A stretch of 64,000 nucleotides of DNA from Motiliproteus sp047633175 (GCA_047633175.1 JBLIEQ010000002.1:124001-188000), one strand, 5' to 3'. Numbered from the stretch's first letter, positions 52,943-62,495 are shown. The notes: a model not told the origin generated them from the sequence alone. Made by a program: numbers and translations.

Positions 52943-53191
52943 GCGCGTTCCCTTTAGAGAATCCAAAGCTCTAACAGCAACAAAATGAGAGTAATAGAGT
53001 GATTGTCCGTAACCACAGCCTCGACAACAGAGTCATGTCCAAGGGAGAGAATAAGGATGCGCAAAAACGGCAAACGACAGCCCCTATAGACATCTAAACC
53101 TTAGACAGGTTTTATAAAACTAACCAGGATCAGCCCCCTTTTTTATGTCGCGTCACTATAGCCACCCCTGTGATCTGAACGCGTTAACGCT

Positions 53192-54619
53192 TCAATTATT
53201 CAACGCAGCGAACGCATCTAACGCCCGCTGCCGGCTCTGCTTAAGGTCTACTATCGGGCGGGGATAGTGGGTACCCAGAATAACGCCGCACTCCTCCAAA
53301 ACAGCTGATGGGGCCAACCAGGGGCAGTGGATGTATTTGACCGGCAGTCTGGCAAGCTCCGGGCAGTAGCGTTTGACGTAGAGTCCTTGGGGATCAAACT
53401 TCTGCCCCTGAGTGACCGGATTGAATATTCTAAAATAGGGCGCCGCATCAGTGCCACAGCCTGCGACCCACTGCCAGCTAGCACTGTTATTGGCCAGATC
53501 GGCGTCGACCAGGGTACCCCAGAACCAGGACGCGCCAAGAAGCCAATGAATACCTAAGTTTTTAACCAGAAAAGACCCCACTAGCATCCGCACGCGATTA
53601 TGCATATAGCCGGTTTGCCAGAGCTCACGCATCCCGGCATCGATCAGCGGAATACCAGTCATGCCTTGCTGCCAGGCGATAAGCCCCTCGGGATCCTGGC
53701 GCCACACCAATCGATCAAATTTAGTCTGGAAATTTTCTCGGGGTAGCCCGGGCCAGTGATAGAGCAGTTGGTAGGAAAACTCGCGCCATCCAAGCTGGCG
53801 AACAAAGGACTCCCTGTCACTTTCGGCAGCCGCCGGTAACGGCTGCTGCCGGGCGACGTACCACAGCTGATGCGGTGACAGCTCACCAAAGCGCAGATGC
53901 GGCGCTAACCGCGACGTCCCCTCGATATCGGGACGATCGCGGCCGCTGCTATAGTCTGCCATCCCCTGGTTAACAAATTCTGCCATCCGGTCGGCAGCAC
54001 CGCGCTCTCCAGGCTGCCAATGCAAGGCTAGGCCCTGATACCAGCGGTGCTTTGGCATCAACTCCAGCGACTCAAGCGGCAGCCCCTTAGGGGCATGCGC
54101 TGACAGCTGAACAGCGGCCGGGGCTGGCAACGGGAAGCGTGGTGTATCCAGGGCCTGGCAAGCGCTACGAAAATACGGCGTAAAGACCTTGTAGGGGGTC
54201 TGATCTTTCTTCAGCACCGACCAGGGCTCCCATAGTAGGCTGCCGTTGTAGGTGTGAACCTCGATCCCCTGGTCAGTAAGCAGGCGTTTGAGTGCTTTAT
54301 CTCTGTTAATCTGCCAGGGCTGATAGCATCGATTCCAGACCACCCGCCGGATGCCGGAGGCCTGCAGCAGCTCGGGAATCAGTCTCAGGGGATCTCCGCA
54401 AAAAAATCGTAATCCGCCATCCAGACTGAGGTCCAATGCGGTTAACGACTGGTGCAGCCACCAGCGGCTGGCGCCACCCAGTCGCCATTCCCCTGCATGT
54501 TCGTCATCCAGAATATACACGGGAAGTATGCTGCCCTGCTCTGCCGCATAGAAAAGGGCTGGGTTATCGTTTATGCGCAGGTCCTGCCTGAACCAGACTA
54601 GGGTCGTTACATCGTTCAT
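53192..54619 (-). CDS. phrB: Deoxyribodipyrimidine photolyase
   Basis: The 475-residue protein has an antenna domain from LVWFRQDLRINDNPAL. The FAD domain includes EFSYQLLYHWPGLP, IPLIDAGMRELWQTGYMHNRVRM and DADLANNSASWQWVAGCG. These identify a class I CPD photolyase, which repairs UV dimers with light. The ATG at 54619 has AAGGAGTCTGTG upstream; an earlier in-frame ATG lacks one. 52943-53191 shows no gene. Confidence 0.96.
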   Translation of the reverse strand: MNDVTTLVWFRQDLRINDNPALFYAAEQGSILPVYILDDEHAGEWRLGGASRWWLHQSLTALDLSLDGGLRFFCGDPLRLIPELLQASGIRRVVWNRCYQPWQINRDKALKRLLTDQGIEVHTYNGSLLWEPWSVLKKDQTPYKVFTPYFRSACQALDTPRFPLPAPAAVQLSAHAPKGLPLESLELMPKHRWYQGLALHWQPGERGAADRMAEFVNQGMADYSSGRDRPDIEGTSRLAPHLRFGELSPHQLWYVARQQPLPAAAESDRESFVRQLGWREFSYQLLYHWPGLPRENFQTKFDRLVWRQDPEGLIAWQQGMTGIPLIDAGMRELWQTGYMHNRVRMLVGSFLVKNLGIHWLLGASWFWGTLVDADLANNSASWQWVAGCGTDAAPYFRIFNPVTQGQKFDPQGLYVKRYCPELARLPVKYIHCPWLAPSAVLEECGVILGTHYPRPIVDLKQSRQRALDAFAALNN

Positions 54620-54742
54620 CACAGACTCCTTGCCCTCGTTATTATTCAGCACTTTTATTTTCGCTATTTGGTTGATTATGGCGTGTTTGTGGAAAGAGCC
54701 TCTTTGCCGAGGAAGCCAAAGCGAAGCCTACTCGTCAGCCTT

Positions 54743-54760
54743 GTCGGACTAAAGTCCGAC
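54743..54760. repeat. REP-like palindrome
   Basis: GTCGGACT-AA-AGTCCGAC is identical to 49459-49476, again followed by CCCACA. It lies between the photolyase and the ybgA-like gene. The remaining bases of 54620-54856 show no gene. Confidence 0.7.
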
Positions 54761-54856
54761 CCACAGGGAACAAATACTCCATAACTTCAAGTCTATGCAA
54801 GTGCTGAATAGTTAAATTTTTACAGGTCTTGAGAGGACTCTGCCACTGCAGCCCGC

Positions 54857-55855
54857 TTACAGCCTGCTCGTTAATCCCAGCGCCTGCGGGTAAGGCTTAA
54901 GATAACGCTGCGCACGAATGTAGTCGCTGCCAAACAGCTGCACATAGTGATCAAGCAGGGTGAGAGGGGTGGCCAGGTTGACCTCGCCGCGACTATAGCG
55001 ATCGATCACCGCAACCATATCCCTGCGCGCCTCACCCTCAACTGAGCGTTTCAGATAGCCCAGGATATGCAGCAGGACATTACGATGATTTTTGCGACTG
55101 GCGGGTGTTGAAAGCGCCGCCATAAAACGGCCGTGGTACAGGTCCCGCACCTGAGTCAGATCAGCCTGACGCCCGGTTTCAGCCAGGAGTTTGCCTAGGG
55201 CCCGGTATTCGAGCGGATGATGGGCCATCAGTACGTATTTATAATCACGGTGAAAGTTCATCAGTGCGCCCAGACTGAGCTGGCCATCGACCTGCTGTCG
55301 AAACTGGTGGTGAGCGAATACCCGCAAGACAAAATTTTCCCGCAGATGGGGATCATTAAGCCGTCCCTCCTCCTCAACCGGCAGGCTGGGATAACGCTGC
55401 TGCAGGGCACGGGTAAACAGCCCCTGGGTTCTCTCAGTCTGCGGATAGCCGTTGTCCTGATAGACTTTTATCCGCGCTAAGCCGCAACTGGGCGAGTTCT
55501 TCATCAGGATATAACCGTCCAGGTCGGTAAAGCTGTCGATCACCGGGGTGATGGCCTGGTTTAACACCGACGTCACATCCTTTTGGGTATCGCCCGAAAA
55601 CACCAGTCGCGGTGCGCTCACATCACCCACCAACCGCAGCGTAGGACGAGGCACCCCGAAACCGGCGGCGACCTCCGGGCAAAAGCTGCGATAACTGAAG
55701 TACTCACTCAGGGTATTTAGGCACAGCTTGGAGCGCGTGTGGCCACCGTTATAGCGCACCTCATGCCCCAACAGACAGGCACTGATGCCCACATTAATCT
55801 TGGGGGTCGTTGTATTGACACTGGCCGTCAGTTTTTTAGTCGCTATGAGCTGCAT
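54857..55855 (-). CDS. DUF523/DUF1722 (YbgA-like) protein
   Basis: The 332-residue protein has an N-terminal DUF523 domain (VGISACLLGHEVRYNGGH, MKNSPSCGLARIKVY) with conserved cysteines. The C-terminal DUF1722 domain (DYKYVLMAHHPLEYRALGKL, NVLLHILGYLK) follows. E. coli ybgA is also adjacent to phr; the linked position suggests a role near DNA repair or light response, but the function is unknown. The ATG at 55855 has GGAGG 8 bases upstream. Confidence 0.9.
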   Translation of the reverse strand: MQLIATKKLTASVNTTTPKINVGISACLLGHEVRYNGGHTRSKLCLNTLSEYFSYRSFCPEVAAGFGVPRPTLRLVGDVSAPRLVFSGDTQKDVTSVLNQAITPVIDSFTDLDGYILMKNSPSCGLARIKVYQDNGYPQTERTQGLFTRALQQRYPSLPVEEEGRLNDPHLRENFVLRVFAHHQFRQQVDGQLSLGALMNFHRDYKYVLMAHHPLEYRALGKLLAETGRQADLTQVRDLYHGRFMAALSTPASRKNHRNVLLHILGYLKRSVEGEARRDMVAVIDRYSRGEVNLATPLTLLDHYVQLFGSDYIRAQRYLKPYPQALGLTSRL

Positions 55856-56054
55856 GCTCTGATCCTCCACTATAGGCAATCAGGGATATCCGCGCTGGGA
55901 TCCTAGTTAGTATCCGGCAGATTAAACGAATAAGAACACAGCTGGACGGGGTAAAGAAAGAGGCCCGCTGCCGACGACCTTGCCCGACCTATCGATCGCA
56001 CCCACTATTAGGATAGTTGTAAAAATTCCGACGCTCATCAATCAGCATTTCTTT

Positions 56055-56160
56055 TGTGGGTGGCCTTGCTTTTGTGGGTTAGGCTTTAGCCTGACGATGG
56101 CCACTCCTCGGCAGCCTTGTCGGACTACTTCCTACCCACAGAACGCCGACCCACAGGTGA
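56055..56160. repeat. REP-like palindromic segment
   Basis: AGGCT-TT-AGCCT (56081-56092) sits inside GGGTTAGGC..GCCTGACGATGGCC, close to 49417-49447. A degraded TTGTCGGACTA half-palindrome follows. Repeated TTTTGTGGGT/TTTGTAGGT words fill 56050-56210. 55856-56268 holds no gene. Confidence 0.55.
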
Positions 56161-56268
56161 TCTCTGTGAGTACTGTTTCTTTTGTGGATGGTGTTTTTTT
56201 GTAGGTAACACTCTGTCACGCCTACAGGATCTCTCCTCACCACCTGAACCTAAAGGACGTATCGGCTT

Positions 56269-56898
56269 ATGGTTCAACAGCAAGGAATCTTGAAAGCCTG
56301 GAAGGATGATCAGGGCTTCGGCTTTATCGAGCCGGGTCATGGTTCGGTAAATAAGCGCCCCAAAAGACAGCCTCGTTCTAAACCGAAAAAAACCGGTTCA
56401 AGTATTTTATCCCGGGTTCTGACGATTATTGTCATCGGTGTGCTTGGATTTGTGGGTTACGACAGTTTTCAGAACCGTGCGGGGCCTGATCCTAGCTCTA
56501 GTCCTGGCCTTAGTCCTAGTTCTGATCCTGGTTCTGATTTTTCAACAGCCGTCGAGGTGAATACCGGCGATGCCGTCATCCGTCAGGCGTTCCAGAACCA
56601 ACGCAGCAATCTTCAGGTTTCTGGCTCTGGGGTGGTTGTACGTACCCTACCCGATGATCTGGATGGCAGTCGCCATCAACGATTTATCCTGCGACTCGCG
56701 TCCGGCCAAACACTGTTGGTAGCGCACAATATCGATCTGGCCCCACGAATCGGTTCGCTGCATCGCGGTGATCGCATCTCTTTTAACGGCGAGTATGAGT
56801 GGAATGCCGAGGGAGGGGTGCTGCACTGGACGCATCAGGATCCCAGAGGGCTTCATAAAGCGGGATGGCTGGAACATGCAGGACTTAAATATCAGTAG
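56269..56898 (+). CDS. Truncated cold-shock-like N-terminus fused to DUF3465 domain
   Basis: The 209-residue protein begins like a cold-shock domain (GILKAWKDDQGFGFIEP). The domain stops there and a basic stretch and one membrane helix (VLTIIVIGVLGFVGYDSF) follow. After a Pro/Ser/Asp linker comes a DUF3465 domain (about 110-209: IRQAFQNQRSNLQVSG, HNIDLAPRIGSLHRGDRI, GVLHWTHQDPRGLH). The last part resembles OB-fold-like periplasmic proteins. A deletion between the two halves of a cold-shock/DUF1294-type protein is likely. Function is unknown. Confidence 0.7.
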   Translation: MVQQQGILKAWKDDQGFGFIEPGHGSVNKRPKRQPRSKPKKTGSSILSRVLTIIVIGVLGFVGYDSFQNRAGPDPSSSPGLSPSSDPGSDFSTAVEVNTGDAVIRQAFQNQRSNLQVSGSGVVVRTLPDDLDGSRHQRFILRLASGQTLLVAHNIDLAPRIGSLHRGDRISFNGEYEWNAEGGVLHWTHQDPRGLHKAGWLEHAGLKYQ

Positions 56899-57009
56899 GT
56901 TATAGCGAAGACAAGCGGTATTTGTGGATGCGATGCCGATTCGGCCTTAGCAAACCCCGCGCCCAATCGGGCGGGATGGCGCTGTATTATCACAGGCCAG
57001 AAACGACAA

Positions 57010-57034
57010 AGGCCTGCACAAACTGCAAGCCTTA
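57010..57034 (-). terminator. Terminator-like hairpin after tRNA-Phe
   Basis: On the minus strand, downstream of the tRNA, a stem AAGGC-TTGCA / TGCA-GCCTT (one bulge each side) with a 5-base loop is followed by TTTGTCGTTT. It is a plausible intrinsic terminator for tRNA-Phe. Confidence 0.6.
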
Positions 57035-57042
57035 GAAGTGAT

Positions 57043-57118
57043 GGTGCCCGGAGACGGAATCGAACCGCCGACACGAGGATTTTCAATCCTCTGCTCTACC
57101 GACTGAGCTATCCGGGCA
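57043..57118 (-). tRNA. tRNA-Phe (GAA)
   Basis: The 76-base gene on the minus strand begins GCCCGGATAGCTCAG and carries anticodon GAA in the loop TTGAAAA. It has the T loop GTTCGATTC and ends CGGGCACCA with an encoded CCA. All four stems pair fully. Confidence 0.97.
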
Positions 57119-57255
57119 TCACAAGAGGCGCGTATTTAAGCCTGTTTACGCCAAGCTGTCAAGCGACTCGGTAAGGGATTTTTATCTGCTTTAACAGTCC
57201 GGCATGGGCTCTGTTATACTTGGCCTCTTTTTGTGAACCTGGGAGAAATAGCGCC

Positions 57256-57831
57256 ATGATTAGCAGCTTTGAGGGAGCCTTTAAACGCCATCAGCAAGCC
57301 TTTGAACGTGTGCCCGCACTCGCGCCTCAGGTTATCCAGCTGGCCGAGGCTATGATCGAGTGCCTGCGCGGTGGCGGCAAGATCCTGTGGATGGGCAATG
57401 GCGGCAGCGCTGCCGATGCTCAGCATCTTGCGGCCGAACTGATGGTGCGTTACAAGGCGGAACGCGGCCCGCTGGCATCGATCGCCCTGACCACGGACAC
57501 CTCCCTGATTACGGCCCACAGTAACGACTATCACTATGACACCCTGTTTTCACGTCAGATCGAGGGCCTCGGCCGCGCTGGCGATCTGGTCATCGGCATC
57601 AGCACCTCAGGCAACAGCGGTAATATCATCAAGGCGGTAGCGCAGGCCCGCCGTATGGGGATCAAGACCGCCGCACTGCTGGGACGCGATGGCGGCACGC
57701 TGGCAGAGATGGCCGATATCTCGGTGATCGTCGCGGATGACGAGACCGCGCGGATTCAGGAGGCGCATATCTTTATCGGCCACTGGTTGTGCGAAGCACT
57801 CGATCAGCAACTGGCCCCCGGCAAAAGCTAA
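57256..57831 (+). CDS. gmhA: Sedoheptulose 7-phosphate isomerase
   Basis: This 191-residue SIS-domain enzyme makes D-glycero-D-manno-heptose 7-phosphate, the first step of LPS inner-core heptose synthesis. It contains GNGGSAADAQHLAAELMVRY, the GISTSGNSGNI phosphosugar site and the metal-binding region near EAHIFIGHWL. The ATG at 57256 follows GGGAG; an upstream in-frame ATG would add 12 residues without motif. hldE lies 65 bases further. Confidence 0.95.
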   Translation: MISSFEGAFKRHQQAFERVPALAPQVIQLAEAMIECLRGGGKILWMGNGGSAADAQHLAAELMVRYKAERGPLASIALTTDTSLITAHSNDYHYDTLFSRQIEGLGRAGDLVIGISTSGNSGNIIKAVAQARRMGIKTAALLGRDGGTLAEMADISVIVADDETARIQEAHIFIGHWLCEALDQQLAPGKS

Positions 57832-57896
57832 AAGAGGACAGGGATCTCAGAATCCCTGCTTAAGATTCAGCGTTACCCATAGAGCAGACCAACCCT

Positions 57897-59348
57897 ATGC
57901 AGCTTTATATACCGGATTTTTCCACCGCGCGTGTGCTGGTGGTTGGCGACCTGATGTTAGACCGCTACTGGCACGGACAGACCGAGAGGATCTCACCCGA
58001 AGCCCCGGTGCCGGTGGTGCATATCAAAAAACTCGAGGGTCGTCCTGGCGGTGCCGGCAACGTCGCCCTGAATATCGCGGCTCTCGGCGGCAGCGCCACC
58101 CTGCTCTCGCTGGTGGGCACTGATGAGGCGGCGGCTACCCTGAGCACATTGCTGCAAGCTGCGAAGGTACGCTGCGAATTTGAAGCCGTCGAGGGCGCGG
58201 ATACGATTACCAAGTTGCGAGTCATGAGCCGCAACCAGCAGCTGATTCGGCTCGATTTCGAAGACGGTTTCCTGGACTACGATCATGCACACTTGCTGAG
58301 CCGTTTCGAACGCTGCCTGCCAGACTGCGATGTCGTGGTGTTCTCCGATTACGGCAAGGGCTGCCTGGATCAAATTCGGGCGATGATCGCCCTGGCGCGG
58401 GCCGCCGGCAAGAAGATCCTGGTCGATCCTAAGGGGGCCGATTTCAGCCGCTATGCCGGTGCCACCCTGATCACTCCCAACGAGTCCGAATTTGCGGCCG
58501 TTGCCGGCGCGTGGCAAGACGACGACGATCTGGTCGCGCGTATTCGGGCGCAGCGGATCAGCTGTGAGCTGGACGCTCTGCTGGTCACCCGCAGCGAACG
58601 CGGCATGGCGCTGATCCAGGCCGACCAGGAGCTGCATATCCCCACCGTGGCGCAGGAGGTGTTTGATGTCACCGGTGCCGGCGATACGGTTATAGGCACT
58701 CTGGCGGTCGCACTGGCTGCCGGAGAGTCGATCGAAGATGCGACCCGTCTGGCCAATCTGGCGGCGGGCATCGTGGTCGCCAAGCTAGGCACCGCCACCC
58801 TTAGCGCCGATGAACTGAACCGCGCAATACTGGGCGAGGCCGTGGAAGAGACCGGCATCGTCAGCATCCATGCCCTCAAGCGCCAGATCCAGGCCGCTCA
58901 CGCCCGTGGCGAGAAGGTGGTGATGACCAACGGCTGCTTCGATATCCTCCATGCCGGTCATGTCCAGTATCTACAGCAGGCGCGCTCGCTCGGTGACCGG
59001 CTGATCGTCGCCGTCAATAGCGACGATTCGGTCTCCCGGCTTAAGGGTCCCCAGCGGCCGATCAATCACCTCGAACAGCGCATGGCGGTGATGTCGGGGC
59101 TGTCCAGCGTCGACTGGGTGGTGCCCTTCGGCAAAGATTCGGTCGACGATACTCCGGCCGAACTGATTACCGAGCTGCTGCCCGACATCCTGGTCAAGGG
59201 CGGCGACTATATGGCCGAAGATGTGGCCGGCGGTGAAGCGGTCATCAACAACGGCGGCGAAGTGATCATCCTCGGCTTCCTGGATGGCTGTTCCACCACC
59301 AATATCGTACGCCGCATCCGCACCACCGCAGAGAATATAGGCTCATGA
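57897..59348 (+). CDS. hldE: Bifunctional heptose 7-phosphate kinase / heptose 1-phosphate adenylyltransferase
   Basis: The 483-residue protein has an N-terminal ribokinase-like domain (about 1-320) with GGAGNVALNIAAL and the anion hole DVTGAGDTVIG. A C-terminal nucleotidyltransferase domain (about 345-480) has TNGCFDILHAGHVQYLQQA and its HxGH. It performs two steps towards ADP-heptose. Its TGA overlaps the first of two short hldD-like starts (ATGA). Confidence 0.97.
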   Translation: MQLYIPDFSTARVLVVGDLMLDRYWHGQTERISPEAPVPVVHIKKLEGRPGGAGNVALNIAALGGSATLLSLVGTDEAAATLSTLLQAAKVRCEFEAVEGADTITKLRVMSRNQQLIRLDFEDGFLDYDHAHLLSRFERCLPDCDVVVFSDYGKGCLDQIRAMIALARAAGKKILVDPKGADFSRYAGATLITPNESEFAAVAGAWQDDDDLVARIRAQRISCELDALLVTRSERGMALIQADQELHIPTVAQEVFDVTGAGDTVIGTLAVALAAGESIEDATRLANLAAGIVVAKLGTATLSADELNRAILGEAVEETGIVSIHALKRQIQAAHARGEKVVMTNGCFDILHAGHVQYLQQARSLGDRLIVAVNSDDSVSRLKGPQRPINHLEQRMAVMSGLSSVDWVVPFGKDSVDDTPAELITELLPDILVKGGDYMAEDVAGGEAVINNGGEVIILGFLDGCSTTNIVRRIRTTAENIGS

Positions 59349-59532
59349 TTATCGTAACAGGTGGTGCTGGGAACCCTAATAGCATGAAAAAGGCCGGCAG
59401 CGCTACCAACACCCACAGCCAGAGGAATTCAGGCTCATGATTATAGTAATCGGTGGTGCCGGGAAGAATAAGGGCAGCGCTGCCAACAGTATGCTGCACA
59501 TTCGCTCCAGCGAGGAGAACACAGCTTTATGA
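59345..59532 (+). repeat. Two tandem mini-ORFs repeating the start of hldD
   Basis: ATGATTAT(C/A)GTAA recurs at 59345, 59437 and 59529 with exact 92-base spacing; the third begins hldD. The first two encode 31-codon ORFs (59345-59440 and 59437-59532) that start MIIVTGGAG and MIIVIGGAG and then diverge. Each stop TGA overlaps the next ATG, as does the hldE stop. They probably arose by repeated partial duplication. Whether the peptides are made is unknown. Confidence 0.85.
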
Positions 59533-60473
59533 TTATAGTAACCGGTGGTGCCGGCATGATCGGCAGCAACATTGTTAAAGGGCTTAACGCGCGGGGGATC
59601 ACCGATATTCTGGTGGTCGACGACCTGACAGATGGCCATAAGTTCTGGAATCTGCAGGACTGCCAGATTGCCGACTACCTCGACAAGGACGACTTCCTGG
59701 CGCGGATTAACGCTGGCGAGAATTTTGATGCGGTCCAGGCGGTATTCCACGAGGGGGCCTGCTCGGCCACCACCGAGTGGAACGGCAAGTATGTCATGGA
59801 GAACAACTACGCCTACTCCAAGACGCTGCTGCACTACTGCCTGGAGCGGCAACTGCCGTTCCTCTATGCCTCGTCGGCGGCGACCTACGGCAAGGGCGAG
59901 ATCTTCAAGGAGGAGCTGGCCTATGAGGGGCCGATCAACGTCTACGGCTACTCCAAGTGGCAGTTCGATCAATATGTGCGCCGGATCCTGCCGCAGCATC
60001 CGGACTCTCAGGTGGTGGGGTTCCGCTATTTTAATGTCTACGGCCCGCGCGAGCAGCACAAGGGCAGCATGGCCAGCGTGGCCTTCCATAACAACGGCCA
60101 GATCGAGCGCGGCGAGAATCCTAAGCTGTTCGGTGCCTACGACGGCTATGCCGAAGGCGGGCAGATGCGCGACTTCATCTATGTCGGCGATGTGGTCAAG
60201 ACCAACCTCTGGTTTATGGATCACCCGGAACACTCCGGCATCTTCAACCTGGGGACCGGTCGCAGCCAGTCCTTTAAAGATATCGCCGAGTCGGTAAGCC
60301 TGTTCCACGGTAAGGGCCAGATCGAATATATCGACTTCCCCGAGCACCTCAAGGGTTCCTACCAGAGCTTCACCCAGGCCGATATCAGCAAGCTGCGCGA
60401 GGTTGGCTACCAGGAACCGTTCAAGACCGTCCAGGAAGGCGTCGCCGAGTATATGCAGTGGCTGCATCGCTGA
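59529..60473 (+). CDS. hldD: ADP-glyceromanno-heptose 6-epimerase
   Basis: This is a 314-residue extended short-chain dehydrogenase. The NAD(P) site is TGGAGMIGSNIVKGL, the catalytic pair is in YGYSKWQFDQYVRR, and VVGFRYFNVYGPRE binds the substrate. It finishes ADP-L-glycero-D-manno-heptose synthesis, downstream of HldE. The Met in the TGGAGMIG loop replaces the usual Phe. Confidence 0.96.
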   Translation: MIIVTGGAGMIGSNIVKGLNARGITDILVVDDLTDGHKFWNLQDCQIADYLDKDDFLARINAGENFDAVQAVFHEGACSATTEWNGKYVMENNYAYSKTLLHYCLERQLPFLYASSAATYGKGEIFKEELAYEGPINVYGYSKWQFDQYVRRILPQHPDSQVVGFRYFNVYGPREQHKGSMASVAFHNNGQIERGENPKLFGAYDGYAEGGQMRDFIYVGDVVKTNLWFMDHPEHSGIFNLGTGRSQSFKDIAESVSLFHGKGQIEYIDFPEHLKGSYQSFTQADISKLREVGYQEPFKTVQEGVAEYMQWLHR

Positions 60474-60511
60474 TGCGCCAACGTTCAAGCATCCTCAAGG
60501 ACCTTCATTAG

Positions 60512-61564
60512 ATGGCAAAACGCTGGTTAATCGTCGGGCCCTCCTGGGTCGGTGATATGGTGATGGCTCAGAGCCTGTTTAAACACCTCAAAAAGGCCGA
60601 TCCTGCCGCTATCATCGATGTAATAGCGCCCGCCTGGTCCCACCCTATCCTCGCGAGAATGCCCGAGGTAAACGAGGCGATCGGTCTTGACGTCAAGCAC
60701 GGCGAACTCGGATTGCGGAAACGCTGGCAGCTGGGACTATCCCTGGCCAAGCGCGGCTACAGCAACAGCATCGTGACGCCACGCTCCCTCAAGTCGGCGC
60801 TACTGCCCTGGTTTGCCGAGGTTCCGGAGCGCACCGGCTTTAGGGGTGAGATGCGCTATCTGCTGATCAATGATATGCGGATGCTCGATAAGCGGCGGCT
60901 GCCCCTGGCGGTACAGCGGATGGTCGCGCTGGGCAGCAAGCCCAGCCTCGACCCCCCCGCCATCATCGACCCCTCGCTGCGGGTCGATGCCGAGAACCAG
61001 CAACGGCTGCTGCGCGATCACCAGCTCACTCTCGACCGCCCCCTGGTCATCCTGCTGCCCGGCGCCGAATTTGGCCCGGCGAAACAGTGGCCCGTCGCCT
61101 GCTGGGCCGAGGCCGCAGACAGACTCCAGCAGCAGGGATTCCAGCTCTGGTGCCTGGGCTCGCCCAAAGACAAGGTCGTTGCCGAACAGATTCAGGCGCT
61201 GGCCGACTGTGAGATCACCAACCTCTGCGGCCAGACCCGGCTCGAAGATACGGTCGACCTGCTGGCGTTGGCTCAACACGCGATCAGCAACGACTCGGGG
61301 CTGATGCATATCGCCGCCGCCGTCGGCTGCCATGTGGTGGCGATTTACCGCACCACCACTCCCGACTACACCCCGCCACTGACCCGCAACGCCGATATCC
61401 TGCGCGCCGATCTGGGGGGCGATGCCAGCTTAATGATGGTCCGGGAGCTACCCGAAAAGCACAGCCTGATCGATGTCAGCGTCAATCAGGTGCTCGACTG
61501 CATTGCCAATAAGAGTGATAAAAAGAGCGACAAAGAAGGGTCGTCACAGGACGCCCCTCAATGA
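60512..61564 (+). CDS. waaF: ADP-heptose:LPS heptosyltransferase II
   Basis: This 350-residue GT9 protein has VGPSWVGDMVMAQSLFKHL at the start. The donor site has LLPGAEFGPAKQWP and AISNDSGLMHIAAAVG. It adds the second heptose of the LPS inner core using the ADP-heptose made by the preceding genes. The next gene overlaps its end by 4 bases. Confidence 0.95.
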   Translation: MAKRWLIVGPSWVGDMVMAQSLFKHLKKADPAAIIDVIAPAWSHPILARMPEVNEAIGLDVKHGELGLRKRWQLGLSLAKRGYSNSIVTPRSLKSALLPWFAEVPERTGFRGEMRYLLINDMRMLDKRRLPLAVQRMVALGSKPSLDPPAIIDPSLRVDAENQQRLLRDHQLTLDRPLVILLPGAEFGPAKQWPVACWAEAADRLQQQGFQLWCLGSPKDKVVAEQIQALADCEITNLCGQTRLEDTVDLLALAQHAISNDSGLMHIAAAVGCHVVAIYRTTTPDYTPPLTRNADILRADLGGDASLMMVRELPEKHSLIDVSVNQVLDCIANKSDKKSDKEGSSQDAPQ

Positions 61565-62331
61565 CTAAGCGCCTGACGATCTCCATCGCCATCATGGTGA
61601 TGAACGAAGAACCGGTGCTGGAGGCCTGCCTGGACTCCTGCGCCTGGGCCGATGAGATTATCGTCCTAGACTCCGGCAGCACCGATGCCACACTAGAGAT
61701 CGCCCGCCGCTATACCGACAAGATCTTTATCGACAGCGACTGGCAGGGTTTTGGCATGCAGCGCCAGCGTCTGCACCAGCACTGCAGCGGCGACTGGGTG
61801 ATGATGCTCGACGCCGACGAGCGGATCACCCCAGAGCTCCGCGAACAACTCGAGGCCCTGCGTGATACCGGAGATACCGAGCGCGCCTTCCGGCTCCGCT
61901 GGCCCACCTATGTCTTCGGCAAGGAGCTGCGCTTCGGTGGCTGGAGCTCCTACAAACTTTGCCTCTACCCGCGCAAATCAGGCCACTGGGATCCCGAGGT
62001 CAGGGTCCACGAGCGGCTGATTCTAGACAGGGGCTTGCGGATCGAGAAGATCGAAGCGCGGATGCTGCACTACAGCTACCGCGATATGGAACACTACCTG
62101 GTCAAGTCCGCCCGTTACGCGGCGATCTTCGCCGAACAACGCGCCGAGCGCGGCAAAGAGGCCAGCCTGTCGCAAGCCGCCCTGCATGCGCTGGGACTCT
62201 TTATCAAGATGTACCTGGTCCGCGGCGGCTTCCTGGATGGCCGCCACGGCCTGCTGATGGCCCTGCTCTCCAGCCACTCCTGCTTCGTCAAATACGCCGA
62301 CCTCTGGAGCCGGACCAGGGCGTTGAAATAA
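61561..62331 (+). CDS. waaE: Family 2 glycosyltransferase, WaaE/KdtX-like
   Basis: The 256-residue GT-A protein opens SIAIMVMNEEPVLEACLDSC. The donor and metal site follows in IIVLDSGSTDATLEIA and MMLDADERITPEL. The later block RFGGWSSYKLCLYPRKSGHW and VRVHERL match the WaaE group, which adds a glucose (beta-1,4) to heptose I of the LPS core. It overlaps waaF, so the same operon is likely. Sugar specificity is inferred from the family only. Confidence 0.85.
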   Translation: MTKRLTISIAIMVMNEEPVLEACLDSCAWADEIIVLDSGSTDATLEIARRYTDKIFIDSDWQGFGMQRQRLHQHCSGDWVMMLDADERITPELREQLEALRDTGDTERAFRLRWPTYVFGKELRFGGWSSYKLCLYPRKSGHWDPEVRVHERLILDRGLRIEKIEARMLHYSYRDMEHYLVKSARYAAIFAEQRAERGKEASLSQAALHALGLFIKMYLVRGGFLDGRHGLLMALLSSHSCFVKYADLWSRTRALK

Positions 62332-62388
62332 GCCTGTGAGTTAGTTGTTGCTCTTGATGTTTGCTGCAGCATCACAGACATTACCCAC

Positions 62389-62485
62389 AGAACTCAGCCT
62401 ATGGCACTGTGGGAGCCTGCCTGCAGGCGATCTTTTGGCTAGCGCCCCGACCACTGGTGACAACCGTTAACGGGTACATAGCCTT
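62389..62485. repeat. Dispersed repeat related to 49847-49986
   Basis: CACTGTGGGAG, then GGCGATCTTTTGG(C/T)TAGC, then a final ACATAGCC occur in the same order as in 49870-49986. The remaining bases of 62332-62495 show no gene. Confidence 0.55.
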
Positions 62486-62495
62486 AAAATAAAGC

